Shown: positions 1-8,352 of the stretch, in pieces | Position numbering within the stretch: position 1 is the stretch's first letter | How the letters are laid out: every line of letters begins with the position of its first letter | Assembly (NCBI RefSeq): GCF_047511655.1 | Contig: NC_133401.1 | Coordinates: forward strand, 13,548,001 to 13,612,000 | DNA from: Castor canadensis | Taxonomy: Eukaryota > Chordata > Mammalia > Rodentia > Castoridae | Direction: 5' to 3' | Length of the DNA stretch: 64,000 nt | Made by a program: the position numbers and the translations under genes | Notes under the pieces: model-generated | Database searches by the model: none | Told to the model about the DNA's origin: nothing | Seen by the model: the letters and a program-made list of their open reading frames with translations, nothing else

Positions 1-432
1 AACTTGCAGTGCTCCTGCCTCCATCTCCTGAGTGTTGGGATTACAGGTATGAGCCACCATGTCTGGATTGTGTCTGTTTTTTGTGTTTTGTTTTGTTGGG
101 ACTGGGGTTTGAACTCAGGACTTTGTACTTGCAAAGCAGACACCTTTCCACTTGAGCCACACCTCCAGTCCATTTTGCTGTGGTTATTTTGGAGATGGGG
201 TCTTTTGAACTACTTGACTGGCCTCACCTTGAACTGTGATTCTCCCAATCTTAGCCTCCCAAATAGCTATGATTATAGACATAAGCCCCTGGCATCCAGG
301 CACCTGGCACTGTGTCTGGTTTTTGAGACCAGTATTTTCATATGTAACCAAGGCTGGCTTTATTCAAGATCCTCCTCTCTCAGCCTCCCAAGAGCTGGGG
401 TTGCAGGCACGCACCACACTCTGCCTGATTAA
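1..432 (-). repeat. Reverse-oriented SINE fragments at the window edge
   Basis: Bases 1-68 are the end of a reversed 7SL-like SINE (ends GAGCCACCATG). From about 95 a reversed ID-like half (ACTGGGGTTTGAACTCAGGA) is followed by a reversed 7SL-like half, then a second 7SL-like half to about 430. No exon of ACTMAP is recognisable here. Confidence 0.75.
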
Positions 433-446
433 GATTTTCATCTTGC

Positions 447-660
447 CAGGCACTGGTGGCTCATGCCTGTACTCCTAGCTACTCAGCAGGCAGAGATCAG
501 GAGGATCGCAGTTTGAAAGCAGCCCAGGCAAATAATTGGCGAGACCCTATCAAAAAAACCCATCACGAAAAAGTGCTGGCCAAGTGGCTCCAGCTGTAAG
601 AGCGCCTGCCTAGCAAGCGTGAGGCCCTGAGTTCAAACCTCATTGCTGCCCCTCCAAAAA
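447..660 (+). repeat. Composite 7SL/ID SINE, full length
   Basis: A good example of the window's main SINE. The 7SL-like left half starts GCCAGGCACTGGTGGCTCA and carries CCTGTACTCCTAGCTACTCA. An A-rich linker leads to the ID-like right half with a pol III A-box-like segment (AGTGGCTCCAGCTGTAAGAG) and a B-box-like GAGTTCAAACC. It ends in a short A-rich tail. Confidence 0.85.
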
Positions 661-717
661 TTATTTTCATCTTGATTTTCACCTTGTTTAACAGCCTTAA
701 AAGGCAACAGTTCTTCT

Positions 718-905
718 TAAAGACTGACCTGGGAGGGTGGAAGTAACACTTCCTCCCAGGTGGTCTGAAGAGGACGTGGAGGGAGATGGAGAGGGGAACT
801 TTCCACATCAGGGTCCTAGATGCATGCATAGTAAACACAGGTAGGACAAATGAGAAAATGAGTGAACCAATGAGCCTGGTCCTGCTCCCTTACTCTACCT
901 TGACA
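718..905 (+). repeat. Diverged duplicated segment, copy A
   Basis: About 190 bases (from AAAGACTGACCTGGGAGGG to CTTACTCTACCTT) that recur in diverged form at 1568-1770. Shared landmarks in the same order are GACTGACCTGG, GGAGATGGAG, TTTCCACATC, GGTCCT, GAGTGAACCAATGA and GCTCCCTAACTC/GCTCCCTTACTC. The family is not recognised. It lies in an ACTMAP intron. Confidence 0.7.
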
Positions 906-995
906 AAGTTTCCCTTTGAGAAATTTCTTTAAGTCTGACTTGTAGTTGCAAAGTTTTCACATATGCTCTTTGCCCTTCAATCCTTGAGATTAAAA

Positions 996-1220
996 GCAGG
1001 GAGTAGCGCACCTGTAATCCTAGCTACTCAGGAGGCAGAGATCAAGAGGATCATGATTCAAAGCCAGCCCCAAGCAAGTAGTTCGAAAGACCCTATCTCA
1101 AAAATACCCAACAAAAAAAAAAAAAAAGGGCTGGTGGAGTGGCTCAAGCAGTAAGAGTGCCTGCCTAGCAAGCATGGTACCCTGAGTTCAAACCCCAGTG
1201 CTGCCAAGAAAAAAAAAAAA
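996..1220 (+). repeat. Composite 7SL/ID SINE
   Basis: Truncated 7SL-like half (GCACCTGTAATCCTAGCTAC), A-rich linker at 1113-1127, then an ID-like half with GAGTTCAAACCCCAG and an A tail ending near 1220. Confidence 0.85.
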
Positions 1221-1567
1221 CAGGAGCAAGCAGACAGAAGGATGATTTCCCCTGACCAGGTGGGGAAACTAAGGCTCGAGGCAGGGAAGTTCTTCAAAGG
1301 AGGAGGAACTGAGCATCTGAGCCAGGAGCAGCCCTAGGCCTTGGGACAGCTAGACTTGTGTTTCTTCCCTGTCTCTGGACACCCCTTTTCCAGCCAGACC
1401 TCAAATGGGGACTCTCAGAACTGTTCCCTTGTGACTTGAGTGTGGCTATGCTTCAGGTTCCGAAGTGACTTGCAGTGGATTCTCTTCTGTGCTGATGTGC
1501 CGTCTCTCATCCAAGAAGGCCCTCAGTATGTTCCCTAATATGGGGCTATGCATCATGGGCTTCATAA

Positions 1568-1770
1568 GGACTGACCTGGAAGGGTGGGAGGAACACTGGC
1601 TAGGAGGAGTGGCCTGGGGAGGAGGAGGAGGAGGAGGGAGATGGAGGGGGAAATTTCCACATCTGGGTCCTTGGTGCATGTGTAGTATACCTAGGTGGAA
1701 AGAATGAGTGTGTGTAAATGCCAGTGAGTGAACCAATGAACCTAGCCCAGCTCCCTAACTCCACTTTGGT
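1568..1770 (+). repeat. Diverged duplicated segment, copy B
   Basis: Second copy of the segment at 718-905, same strand, about 850 bases downstream. It has gained a GGA-rich stretch (1619-1650) and other small differences. It is either a local tandem duplication or two insertions of one unrecognised repeat family. Confidence 0.7.
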
Positions 1771-1974
1771 ACCTGTTCCTAGGATTCCAGGTGACCTCTG
1801 TCCCCACACCCCACTGCTGGAATCAGGCCTGAGACATCCCATCCCATATAGGAAATCGGGCCTGGGAGGAGTGAAGGGAACCCTCCAGCAAACCTACTCA
1901 CTATGTTCAGTTTATGGTGTAGAGGGGTCCAGTGAAATGATATAAAGCTTGAGGGGGTGAACCTGTCTCTCCAG

Positions 1975-2099
1975 GTGTGGCTTGGTGGCCTTGTGGATGG
2001 CAGGCACTCTTCTGTCACCCCCTGGCAGTGTCCCCCTGGCAAGACTCGTGCAGGTGGCCATGGAGAGAGGCTACACAGCCCAAGGAGAGATGTTCTCTG
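1975..2099 (+). CDS. ACTMAP: ACTMAP coding exon (catalytic Cys)
   Basis: Follows the acceptor CTCTCCAG and ends TTCTCTG before GTAAGT. The first base completes an upstream codon; then TGT GGC TTG encodes the CGL motif with the putative active-site Cys. It ends in phase 1. Confidence 0.93.
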
Positions 2100-4975
2100 G
2101 TAAGTTGGGTGGGGAAGGGCTTCAAGCCAGTGCTCCATTGGCTCTTCCCTAAGAGGGGATAGGAGAGGTTGGGTGGCACTACAGGCACATGAGGGGTCCT
2201 CCTTCCATTCTCCAGGCCCATCCCCCTGCCTAGTTGGTCAGAGTGGTCACCATGTAAAGCATGGAATCAGCAGCCTGGTTCCCAAATCCAGCTCTGTTCC
2301 TTCCTCGCTGTGACCATGGACAAATGGCTAAGTCCCTTTGTGCCCCACTTTCTGCGTTTGTCACAAAGTGGTGGTGGGCATGCTGAGGTTGGAAACATGA
2401 ATTCTTTGTGAGCCCTTTGTATAGTGCCTGGCATATGGTCAGTGCTCTCGCTCTCTCTCTCTCTCTCTCTCACTCACTCTCTCTCTCATGTTCTCAATTG
2501 CAGTGGCTGACATGGGCAGACTAGCACAGGAGACACTGGGCTGCCAGGTTGAGCTACTCTGTGGCGGCCTGGGCAGTCCCAACAGAGCCCGTGTCCTGCA
2601 GCACCTTGTCACTGGACATCCCCTGCTCCTCCCGTATCCCAGGACCTGGGAAGAAGTAGGGCGGGGATGGCAAAGGGTGGGTCTCAGGTCCACACCACAG
2701 TTTTGGCCTTAACGCCAACACCAGCTATGATGAGGACTTCAACCATGAGCCATGTCAGAGAAAGGGCCACAAGGCCCACTGGGCAGTGAGTGCAGGTGAG
2801 TTCCCCTCTTTTGCCCTTGCACCCCACTCCCTGGGTCTCTCCAGGCTCATGAACCGTCCTCACATTCTCACCCCTGCACTGATGCCTCCACAGCCAGGCC
2901 ATGCACACAAGGCACAGACCAGGGCTGGGCCACCTGTGCTCCCACAAGGTACCTAGCATGGGACCTGACAGGCAACAGGTGCCTTGGGTATCTGATGTTT
3001 TGAGGTATACATAAACCAAAGCTCAGACTTCAGGGTGGGACAGTCTGGGCTTCAAGGCTGACCCAACCACTTCTAGGCTCTGTGACTCTGGTAAAGTGTC
3101 TACACCTCTCCATCTGATTCCCATCTGGAAATAGAGGGTGACAGTAGTACCCACCTCATAAGGCAGACTTTTTTTTTTTTTTATGTGACACTAGATTCCT
3201 TTTTTTTTTTTTGGTATTGGGGTTTGAACTCAGGCCTCACACTTGCTAAGCAGGCGCTGTACCACTTAAGCCACTCCGTCAGCTCTGTTTTTTTGTGTTG
3301 GGTGTTGCAGTTTGCCCAGGCTGACCTTGAATCTCTATCCTCCTGATCTTAGCCTCCTGAGTAGCTAGGATTACAGGCATGAGTCATCGGCACCTGGCTC
3401 CATTCTTCTTAGTATATCTTAATTGTACAAAGAGGGGGGTTCATTGTATGTTCACATGCGCATATAGTGTACTTTGATCAAATTCTTCCCTTTTATTACT
3501 TTTGCATATTCTTCCATTACCCCTCTTTTTTTCTAAAAAAGTTTTAGTGGATTTCATTATGCTATTTTCTTTTTTTTTTTTTTTTTGGCTGTATTATGGT
3601 TTGAACTTAGAACCTTGTACTTGCTGGACAGGCATTTTACCACTTGAGCTATGCCTCAGGGCTCACATCTTGAACCATTCCACCAGCCCTTTTATGTGAT
3701 GGGTTTTTTCAAGATAGGGTCTCTTGAACTATTTGCCTGGGCTGGCTTCAAACTGCAGTCTTCCTGGTATCTGTCTCCTGAGAAGCTAGAATCACAGGAG
3801 TGAGCTGCCAGCGCCTGGCTGCTTTAGATTTTGGGAGTTTTGGGGGATGGGGAGTAGCACTGGGGTTTGACCTCCGGGCCTCATGCTTGCTATGAGGGTT
3901 CTTTTACGGCTTTAGCCACTCAGCCACCCCTTTTTTTTTTTTTGTGATGAGTTTTTCTTTTTTTTTTCGAAATAGGGTCTTTTCTCAAAAACTGTTTGCC
4001 TGGGGCTGACTTCAAATCACGATCCTCCTGATTTCTGCCTCCAGGTAGCTAGGGTTACAGGCGTGAGCCACCAACATTCAGTGCATATAATGTATTTTGA
4101 TCATATTCACCCCTCCTTTCCCCCTGTTCTCTCCTACTAATTGCCCTCCAAATAGTCCCCTATAAGACAGCCTTATAATCAGAACACGTAAACTCTTAGA
4201 ACAGTGCTTGGCACAGAACACATCTCAAGTAGTGTCACCAGCGTTGTCATCATTCCACCTGCCTGAAAGAGGCCAGATTTGTGCATGTCAGCAGGCCAGA
4301 TCGAGGCTCTGCTCAGTCTCATCATGGATATGTGGCCTTGAGGGCTGCTCCCTGATCATCTTTCCTGGACAGCTGATGGGGTTTGCTCCTCGTAATGTCA
4401 CTTGTCCACCTCCCCTGTGCAGTGAGAGGCAGGACCTCAGATGCCTGCAGCTTTGGAGCCAGATGCACTGGGTTCCCGTCTGAGCCCAACTGTGTGCCCA
4501 GAGATCCCCCTAACTTCTGTGTAAAGTGGAGATCAAGGCAGCACCTGTCCCAGAATGTAGAGGGGAAGAATTCAGGGAGGCCCACACCTAGTCATTGTTT
4601 TGGCAGCTGCTACACCTGTCCTTTTCCTCTTCCCCAGGGGTCCTGCTGGGTGTGCACGATATACCATGCTCCGGCTATCTGGAGGACCCTGAGCTGCCAG
4701 GCCTGTTCCACCCAGTGCCTGGCACACCCTGCCAGCCACCATCCCTGCCAGAGGAAGACTCTCCTGGCACTGTCTTCCTTCTCTCCAAACAAGGCAAGAG
4801 TTGGCACTATCAGCTGTGGGACTACAGCCAAGTCCATGACAGCAACCTGCAGCTGACAGACTTCTCTCCTTCGAGGGCCACTGATGGACGGATGTATGTG
4901 GTGCCTGCTGGTGGGGTGCGTGCAGGCCTCTGTGGCCAGGCCCTGCTCCTCAGACCACAGGAGTTGAGCCACTAG
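1975..4975 (+). CDS. ACTMAP: Actin maturation protease (ACTMAP/C19orf54), C-terminal part
   Basis: Four coding exons, 1975-2099, 2504-2633, 2725-2795 and 4638-4975, join in frame to give about 220 C-terminal residues ending at TAG 4973-4975. Human ACTMAP is about 351 residues, so roughly 130 N-terminal residues are encoded upstream of the window. The family is a papain-like cysteine protease that trims the acetylated N-terminal residue of actin in the cytosol. The exon at 1975 opens on the conserved CGLVALWMAG, which holds the putative nucleophilic Cys. The third exon holds KGHKAHWAVSAG with the putative catalytic His. The last exon encodes SWHYQLWDY and the C-terminal GVRAGLCGQALLL. Donors and acceptors are GT/AG and phases agree. 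The second exon has a weak donor (CC then GTATCC). The gene converges on ITPKC. Identity rests on recognised protein similarity; the protease role comes from the literature on the family. Confidence 0.93.
2245..2440 (+). repeat. MIR SINE remnant
   Basis: Degenerate MIR core: TGTGACCATGGACAAATGGCTAAGTCCCT (2311-2339) and a 3' end resembling AGTGCCTGGCATATGGTCAGTGCTC. Confidence 0.6.
2445..2487 (+). repeat. (CT)n microsatellite before an ACTMAP exon
   Basis: About 20 CT units, slightly interrupted by CACTCACT. It ends 16 bases before the acceptor of the exon at 2504 and may add to its polypyrimidine tract. Confidence 0.9.
2504..2633 (+). CDS. ACTMAP: ACTMAP coding exon
   Basis: Acceptor TTCTCAATTGCAG; encodes VADMGRLAQE through GHPLLLP. 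The donor is GTATCC directly after CTCCC, a weak site. Read-through would add about 25 unrelated residues before a stop near 2710. Confidence 0.92.
2725..2795 (+). CDS. ACTMAP: ACTMAP coding exon (catalytic His)
   Basis: Short exon after a 91-base intron; acceptor AACACCAG, donor GTGAGT. Encodes YDEDFNHEPCQRKGHKAHW and VSA; the His before Trp is the likely catalytic His. Confidence 0.93.
3025..3170 (+). repeat. MIR fragment, 5' portion of an interrupted copy
   Basis: MIR-like text (GTGACTCTGGTAAAGTGTCT, then TCCCATCTGGAAATAGAGGG, then CCCACCTCATAAGGCAGA). It appears to resume at 4165-4232 (AACTCTTAGAACAGTGCTTGG) after about 1 kb of inserted repeats. Confidence 0.6.
3198..4080 (-). repeat. 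Cluster of three reverse composite SINEs in an older repeat
   Basis: Reverse SINEs at about 3198-3398, 3569-3822 and 3830-4080, each opening with a T-run and ACTGGGGTTTGA-like or related text and ending near GGCACCTGGCT. The bases between and beyond (3401-3565, 4083-4165; TGTACTTTGATCA and ATGTATTTTGATCATATTCA) look like two parts of one older interspersed element, possibly an L1 3' end. Confidence 0.7.
4638..4975 (+). CDS. ACTMAP: ACTMAP last coding exon and stop
   Basis: Acceptor TCTTCCCCAG. Encodes GVLLGVHDIPCSGYLEDPEL through LLLRPQELSH and stops at TAG 4973-4975. The C-terminus matches the human protein length and ends in the same SH dipeptide. Confidence 0.94.
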
Positions 4976-5560
4976 TTGGGACTGGCCTCACCTTGGATCT
5001 GTCACCATTGGACGAGTGCCTTAGCTTCTTCCCATGTGACAGCCATAGGTTTATCCTGGATTTTTGAGGGCCTCTCACTTTACAGGGTCCCCACACCCAT
5101 CCCATCTCAAGCCTGGCATCATCCCAAGCCCTTCCCTTCTAGGACTGAGCACTGATCCCCCTCTCCAGGGAGACACTGATGACAACTCAAAACTGTCTAT
5201 CCCACCTGACTATGCCAGTCACCTGTTGCTCTCTGGAGACATCTTTTAAGCCACCATCACCTCACTAGACATCTATAGAAGCCTCCTCCTGGACCCTCTG
5301 CCACCTCCAGCCCCCATTCTGCTCAGAGGACAGGGACCCAGTGCTCCCCACTCAGCTCCGTTTGGCCCAGGCTTTCCTCACCCTTTCTGCCTACCAGCTG
5401 TACTGGCCTTTCAGGTCTCTAGACTGTGGGGCTCCACCCCCAGCTCTGTGCTAAAGGTCACTACTTAACTTCTCCATCTTGGCTCATGTATCACTTCCTC
5501 CGGGAAGAGTTCCTCAGGCCAGGCCCCATTCCCCCGCCATTCTGGAGGTTTTACTTTTGG
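4976..5560 (+). other. ACTMAP: ACTMAP 3' untranslated / downstream region
   Basis: Non-coding after the ACTMAP stop. I see no convincing poly(A) signal before the SINEs that start near 5560. Bases 5400-5545 resemble an L2 fragment (TCACTTCCTCCGGGAAGAG). The 3' end of the transcript is therefore unresolved. Confidence 0.5.
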
Positions 5561-5875
5561 TCTTTTTTTTTTTTTTCCCCATGGGACTACGCTTTGAACT
5601 CAAAGCTTCATGTTTACAAAGCAGGCACTTTATCACTTGAGGCACACCTCCAGTCCACTTCTGGGTGAGTTTTTTTGTTTGTTTTTTTTTTTGTGGAACT
5701 GGGGCTTAAACTCAGGGCCTACACCTTGATCCACACTCCCAGCCCTTTTTGTGTTGGTTTTTTTTGAGATAGGGTCTCGCAAACTGTTTGCCCTGGCTGG
5801 CTTCGAACCTTGATCCTCCCAATCTCTGCCTCCTTAGTAGTTAGGATCACAGGCTTGAGCCAAGGTGCCCAGCTT
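5560..5875 (-). repeat. Reverse SINE fragments
   Basis: A reversed ID-like half at 5560-5660, a second ID-like start at 5690-5745, then a reversed 7SL-like half ending TTGAGCCAAGGTGCCCAGC. Confidence 0.8.
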
Positions 5876-6001
5876 TTCTCAGGGTGTTTTAAATCCCATC
5901 CCAGAGTAGTTATGTGTGCCAACTCCTTTACCTGTGGTAATTCATCAACTCACCCTGTAAAGGAAGTACTAGATTTTGTACTGAATGCCCAAGATTTTTG
6001 T

Positions 6002-6302
6002 AAAAAAAAAAAATAATAAAGTTTTATTAGCACGGTTGTAGAGGCTCGGAAGTGCAAGAGCAGATACTGGCATCTGTTCAGCATCTGGTGAAGGCCGCCT
6101 TGCTGCATCATAACGTGACAAGACAGCAAGCATGGCTGGCTGTCTCTTCCCTTGGAAGCCACTGCTGCCATCATGGGGGCCTACTTTCATGGCCTGAACT
6201 ATCCTAATCTCAAAGGTCCTCCTCCTGATGCCATCAATACGTGAATTTGAGGCTTAGGTTTCCAACACATGAACTTTTGGAAAAACATTCAAACCATAAC
6301 AA
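6002..6302 (-). mobile_element. Solo LTR of MaLR type (MLT1/MST-like)
   Basis: Read on the minus strand it opens TGTTATGGTTTGAATGTTTT, the typical start of MaLR LTRs, continues with TTCATGTGTTGGAAACCTAA, and ends with an LTR-type poly(A) signal (CTAATAAAACTTT) near 6015-6030. No internal retroviral sequence is present. Exact subfamily not determined. Confidence 0.7.
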
Positions 6303-6485
6303 CCTCTCCCATATGATAGATGGCAAGACCGAGGCCTGGAGAAATGGAGTCACTAGCCAAAGTGACAAGTGGCAGGGTCACCCACTGTCCAGGCTACCTG
6401 AACTTCATAATGGTGCTGACCACAAACTCTTCTTTCCATCTACCTATAAAAATATGCTGTGTCACCTATATTGTCCAGCATAGAG

Positions 6486-6885
6486 GTAGGCTGAGTATAG
6501 TGATTCACACCTGTAATCTCAGTACTTGGGAAGCTCAGGCAGGAGCATCTAAATTCCAGATCAGGAGTTACCGGCTTCCAGGCTCCACTACTCTTCTCTA
6601 GCAGTAGCCTTTCCTTTCTCTCTAATAAATACTACTTTATATACTGGGGAAAAAAAAAAAAAAAGTTCCAGATCAGGGCTGGGGATGTGGCTTAAGTGGC
6701 AGAGCACCTGTCTAGCAAGCACAAATTCCTGAGTTCAAACCCCAGTACCACAAAAAAAGTTCCAGATCAGCCTGGGCTAGCTACATAGTAAGACCCTGTC
6801 TCAAAAATAAGATTGGGAATGTGGCTCTAGTGATAGTATACTTGTCAAGCAAACATGAGGCCCAGTACTGCCAAAAAAAACTTGA
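6486..6885 (+). repeat. Forward SINE fragments, partly nested
   Basis: A 7SL-like start (GATTCACACCTGTAATCTCA) is interrupted near 6560-6665 by an A-tailed segment containing AATAAA-like text. It is followed by an ID-like half at 6676-6760, a 7SL-like tail and another ID-like fragment to about 6880. The phrase TTCCAGATCAG occurs three times (6555, 6665, 6760) and marks insertion junctions. Confidence 0.65.
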
Positions 6886-7008
6886 GTGGATGCTTAAATG
6901 AGTGAACCAGCCAGCCCTGAAGCCTGCTTCTCTGTCCCAGGTGGTCATTATCCCTGTATGCCACCCCAGATACAAAGGAAAAAACCACAATATTGACTGA
7001 GTGTCCTG

Positions 7009-7014
7009 TTTATT
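7009..7014 (-). terminator. ITPKC: ITPKC polyadenylation signal
   Basis: TTTATT on the plus strand is AATAAA on the ITPKC strand, 1.14 kb downstream of the stop codon. It is the first such signal seen in unique (non-repeat) sequence downstream of the stop. Cleavage would be expected near 6985-7000. Confidence 0.65.
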
Positions 7015-8148
7015 GGGGTGTTGTGGGCAAAGGACAGTGAAGCCATTTTTCCTTCTGCTTCCCAGCACTACCCCACCTAACAACTACCTCGCTTACAAAG
7101 ATGTTAAGTAGAAAAGGTGGCCGTCTCAGCCCTGGAAGATGACAGGGCTTCAGCTTAGGGAAGAGGTAGATGCCTGTCCTCCCCAAGCCCACCCGAGTGG
7201 GCAAGGAAGCCAAAGTTAACAGTACTGGAGCACTGTGATGGAGAAGACATTTTTCACACCCAGGGTTCTAGAGTCTTTGGTTTGAAGTCATGAACAGCAG
7301 CCACAGCAACCCATTTTTCTGGGTCACCTGGCATTTCACTGGGGGGCCCTCCCAGGCAAGACAGCTCTGACTCCCAAGAAGGAAACCTACTGCCTCTGCC
7401 TCATATACTCCTCCCAGCAGCTGTAGTCAGCTAAGAGGAAGGACACAAAAGCCCTATGCGTGGACAGGAGAAGGAAGTCCTGATGTGGAACGCCAAGGAC
7501 AGAGGTCATACTGGCCAGTGCTAGCACACAGGTGGATGTGGCTGTGGTTTGGGTCTGCAGCAAGTCAGCAAAGTCCTTGGAGGAAAAGAAAGGATCTCAC
7601 TGGGCCATGGTGAGGTGATAAGCAGTGTCCCACCCACCAGCACCAGCCCTCAGGCAGCATCAGCAGGCTGTCCCATGGTGTCACACCCTCATGGCCTGTC
7701 TCAGCACTTGAATGGCTTCCAGCTAGACACTGGGCTGTCCGTCCCTGGGGTGGACAAACAGCTCCTGCATGTGTTCTCCAGGACTGGGAGCTGGGAGGGG
7801 CAGACAAGGGGCAGTTACAGGTCATTCATGTGGTGGCAAACTGTCACACCTGTCTTCTGTGACAACTGATGTGTTCTCAGACAGCATGGTTGAGTTGTAT
7901 CCTCTGGCAGGCCCTCCGAAGCTTTCCTAGACGATCAGGGGGCCCAGTTCTGCTGACTCACTGTGACCTCACCTGGTCATTTTCCCCATATCACGAAGGA
8001 GCCCGTGTTGCCTGGTCTCCCAAGGCCCTCTACACTGATCTTGCACTACAATGCAACCTCTCCTGACGCTGGGCTCGTATGGCATCTCAGGGCTTCTCTA
8101 GCCAGAGTGGCACCATCCAGCGAGTGAGTCTGGCAGCTATCACATGGG
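7015..8148 (-). other. ITPKC: ITPKC 3' untranslated region
   Basis: About 1.1 kb without recognisable repeats between the ITPKC stop and the AATAAA at 7009-7014. The lack of SINEs here contrasts with the flanks and fits a retained 3' UTR in the terminal exon. Confidence 0.7.
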
Positions 8149-8352
8149 TCAACTCTGGACCAGCCCCTGAAGGAGTTGGATCAAGTTATCCAGGCCCCAG
8201 AGATAGCCATCCTCACGGTTGCCCTCAGTCCAGGGCAGCCTGTGACTGAGCATCTGGTGGTCAGGCAGTGCTACGGTCTTGCCAAAGTCAATCATCCACA
8301 CCTTGGCCAGGCCAGTGTGGTCATGCACAAAGAGGAGGGAGCTGCCCACCAC
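8149..8352 (-). CDS. ITPKC: ITPKC coding exon 7 (catalytic Asp, stop)
   Basis: Acceptor TTTGCAG on the minus strand. Encodes [21 protein letters not shown] (metal/phosphate-binding Asp) and the C-terminus LLQGLVQS, then TGA. Confidence 0.95.
   Translation of the reverse strand: MVGSSLLFVHDHTGLAKVWMIDFGKTVALPDHQMLSHRLPWTEGNREDGYLWGLDNLIQLLQGLVQS

Noticed and set aside
1-1974. Upstream ACTMAP exons
   Set aside because: I looked for the proline-rich N-terminus and the segment ending EGPQ before CGL and found neither. They must lie before base 1.
6015-6020. AATAAA on the plus strand as the ACTMAP poly(A) signal
   Set aside because: It lies inside the MaLR-type LTR, whose own AATAAA is on the minus strand. 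It is A-run chance text rather than a gene signal, though use by ACTMAP cannot be excluded.
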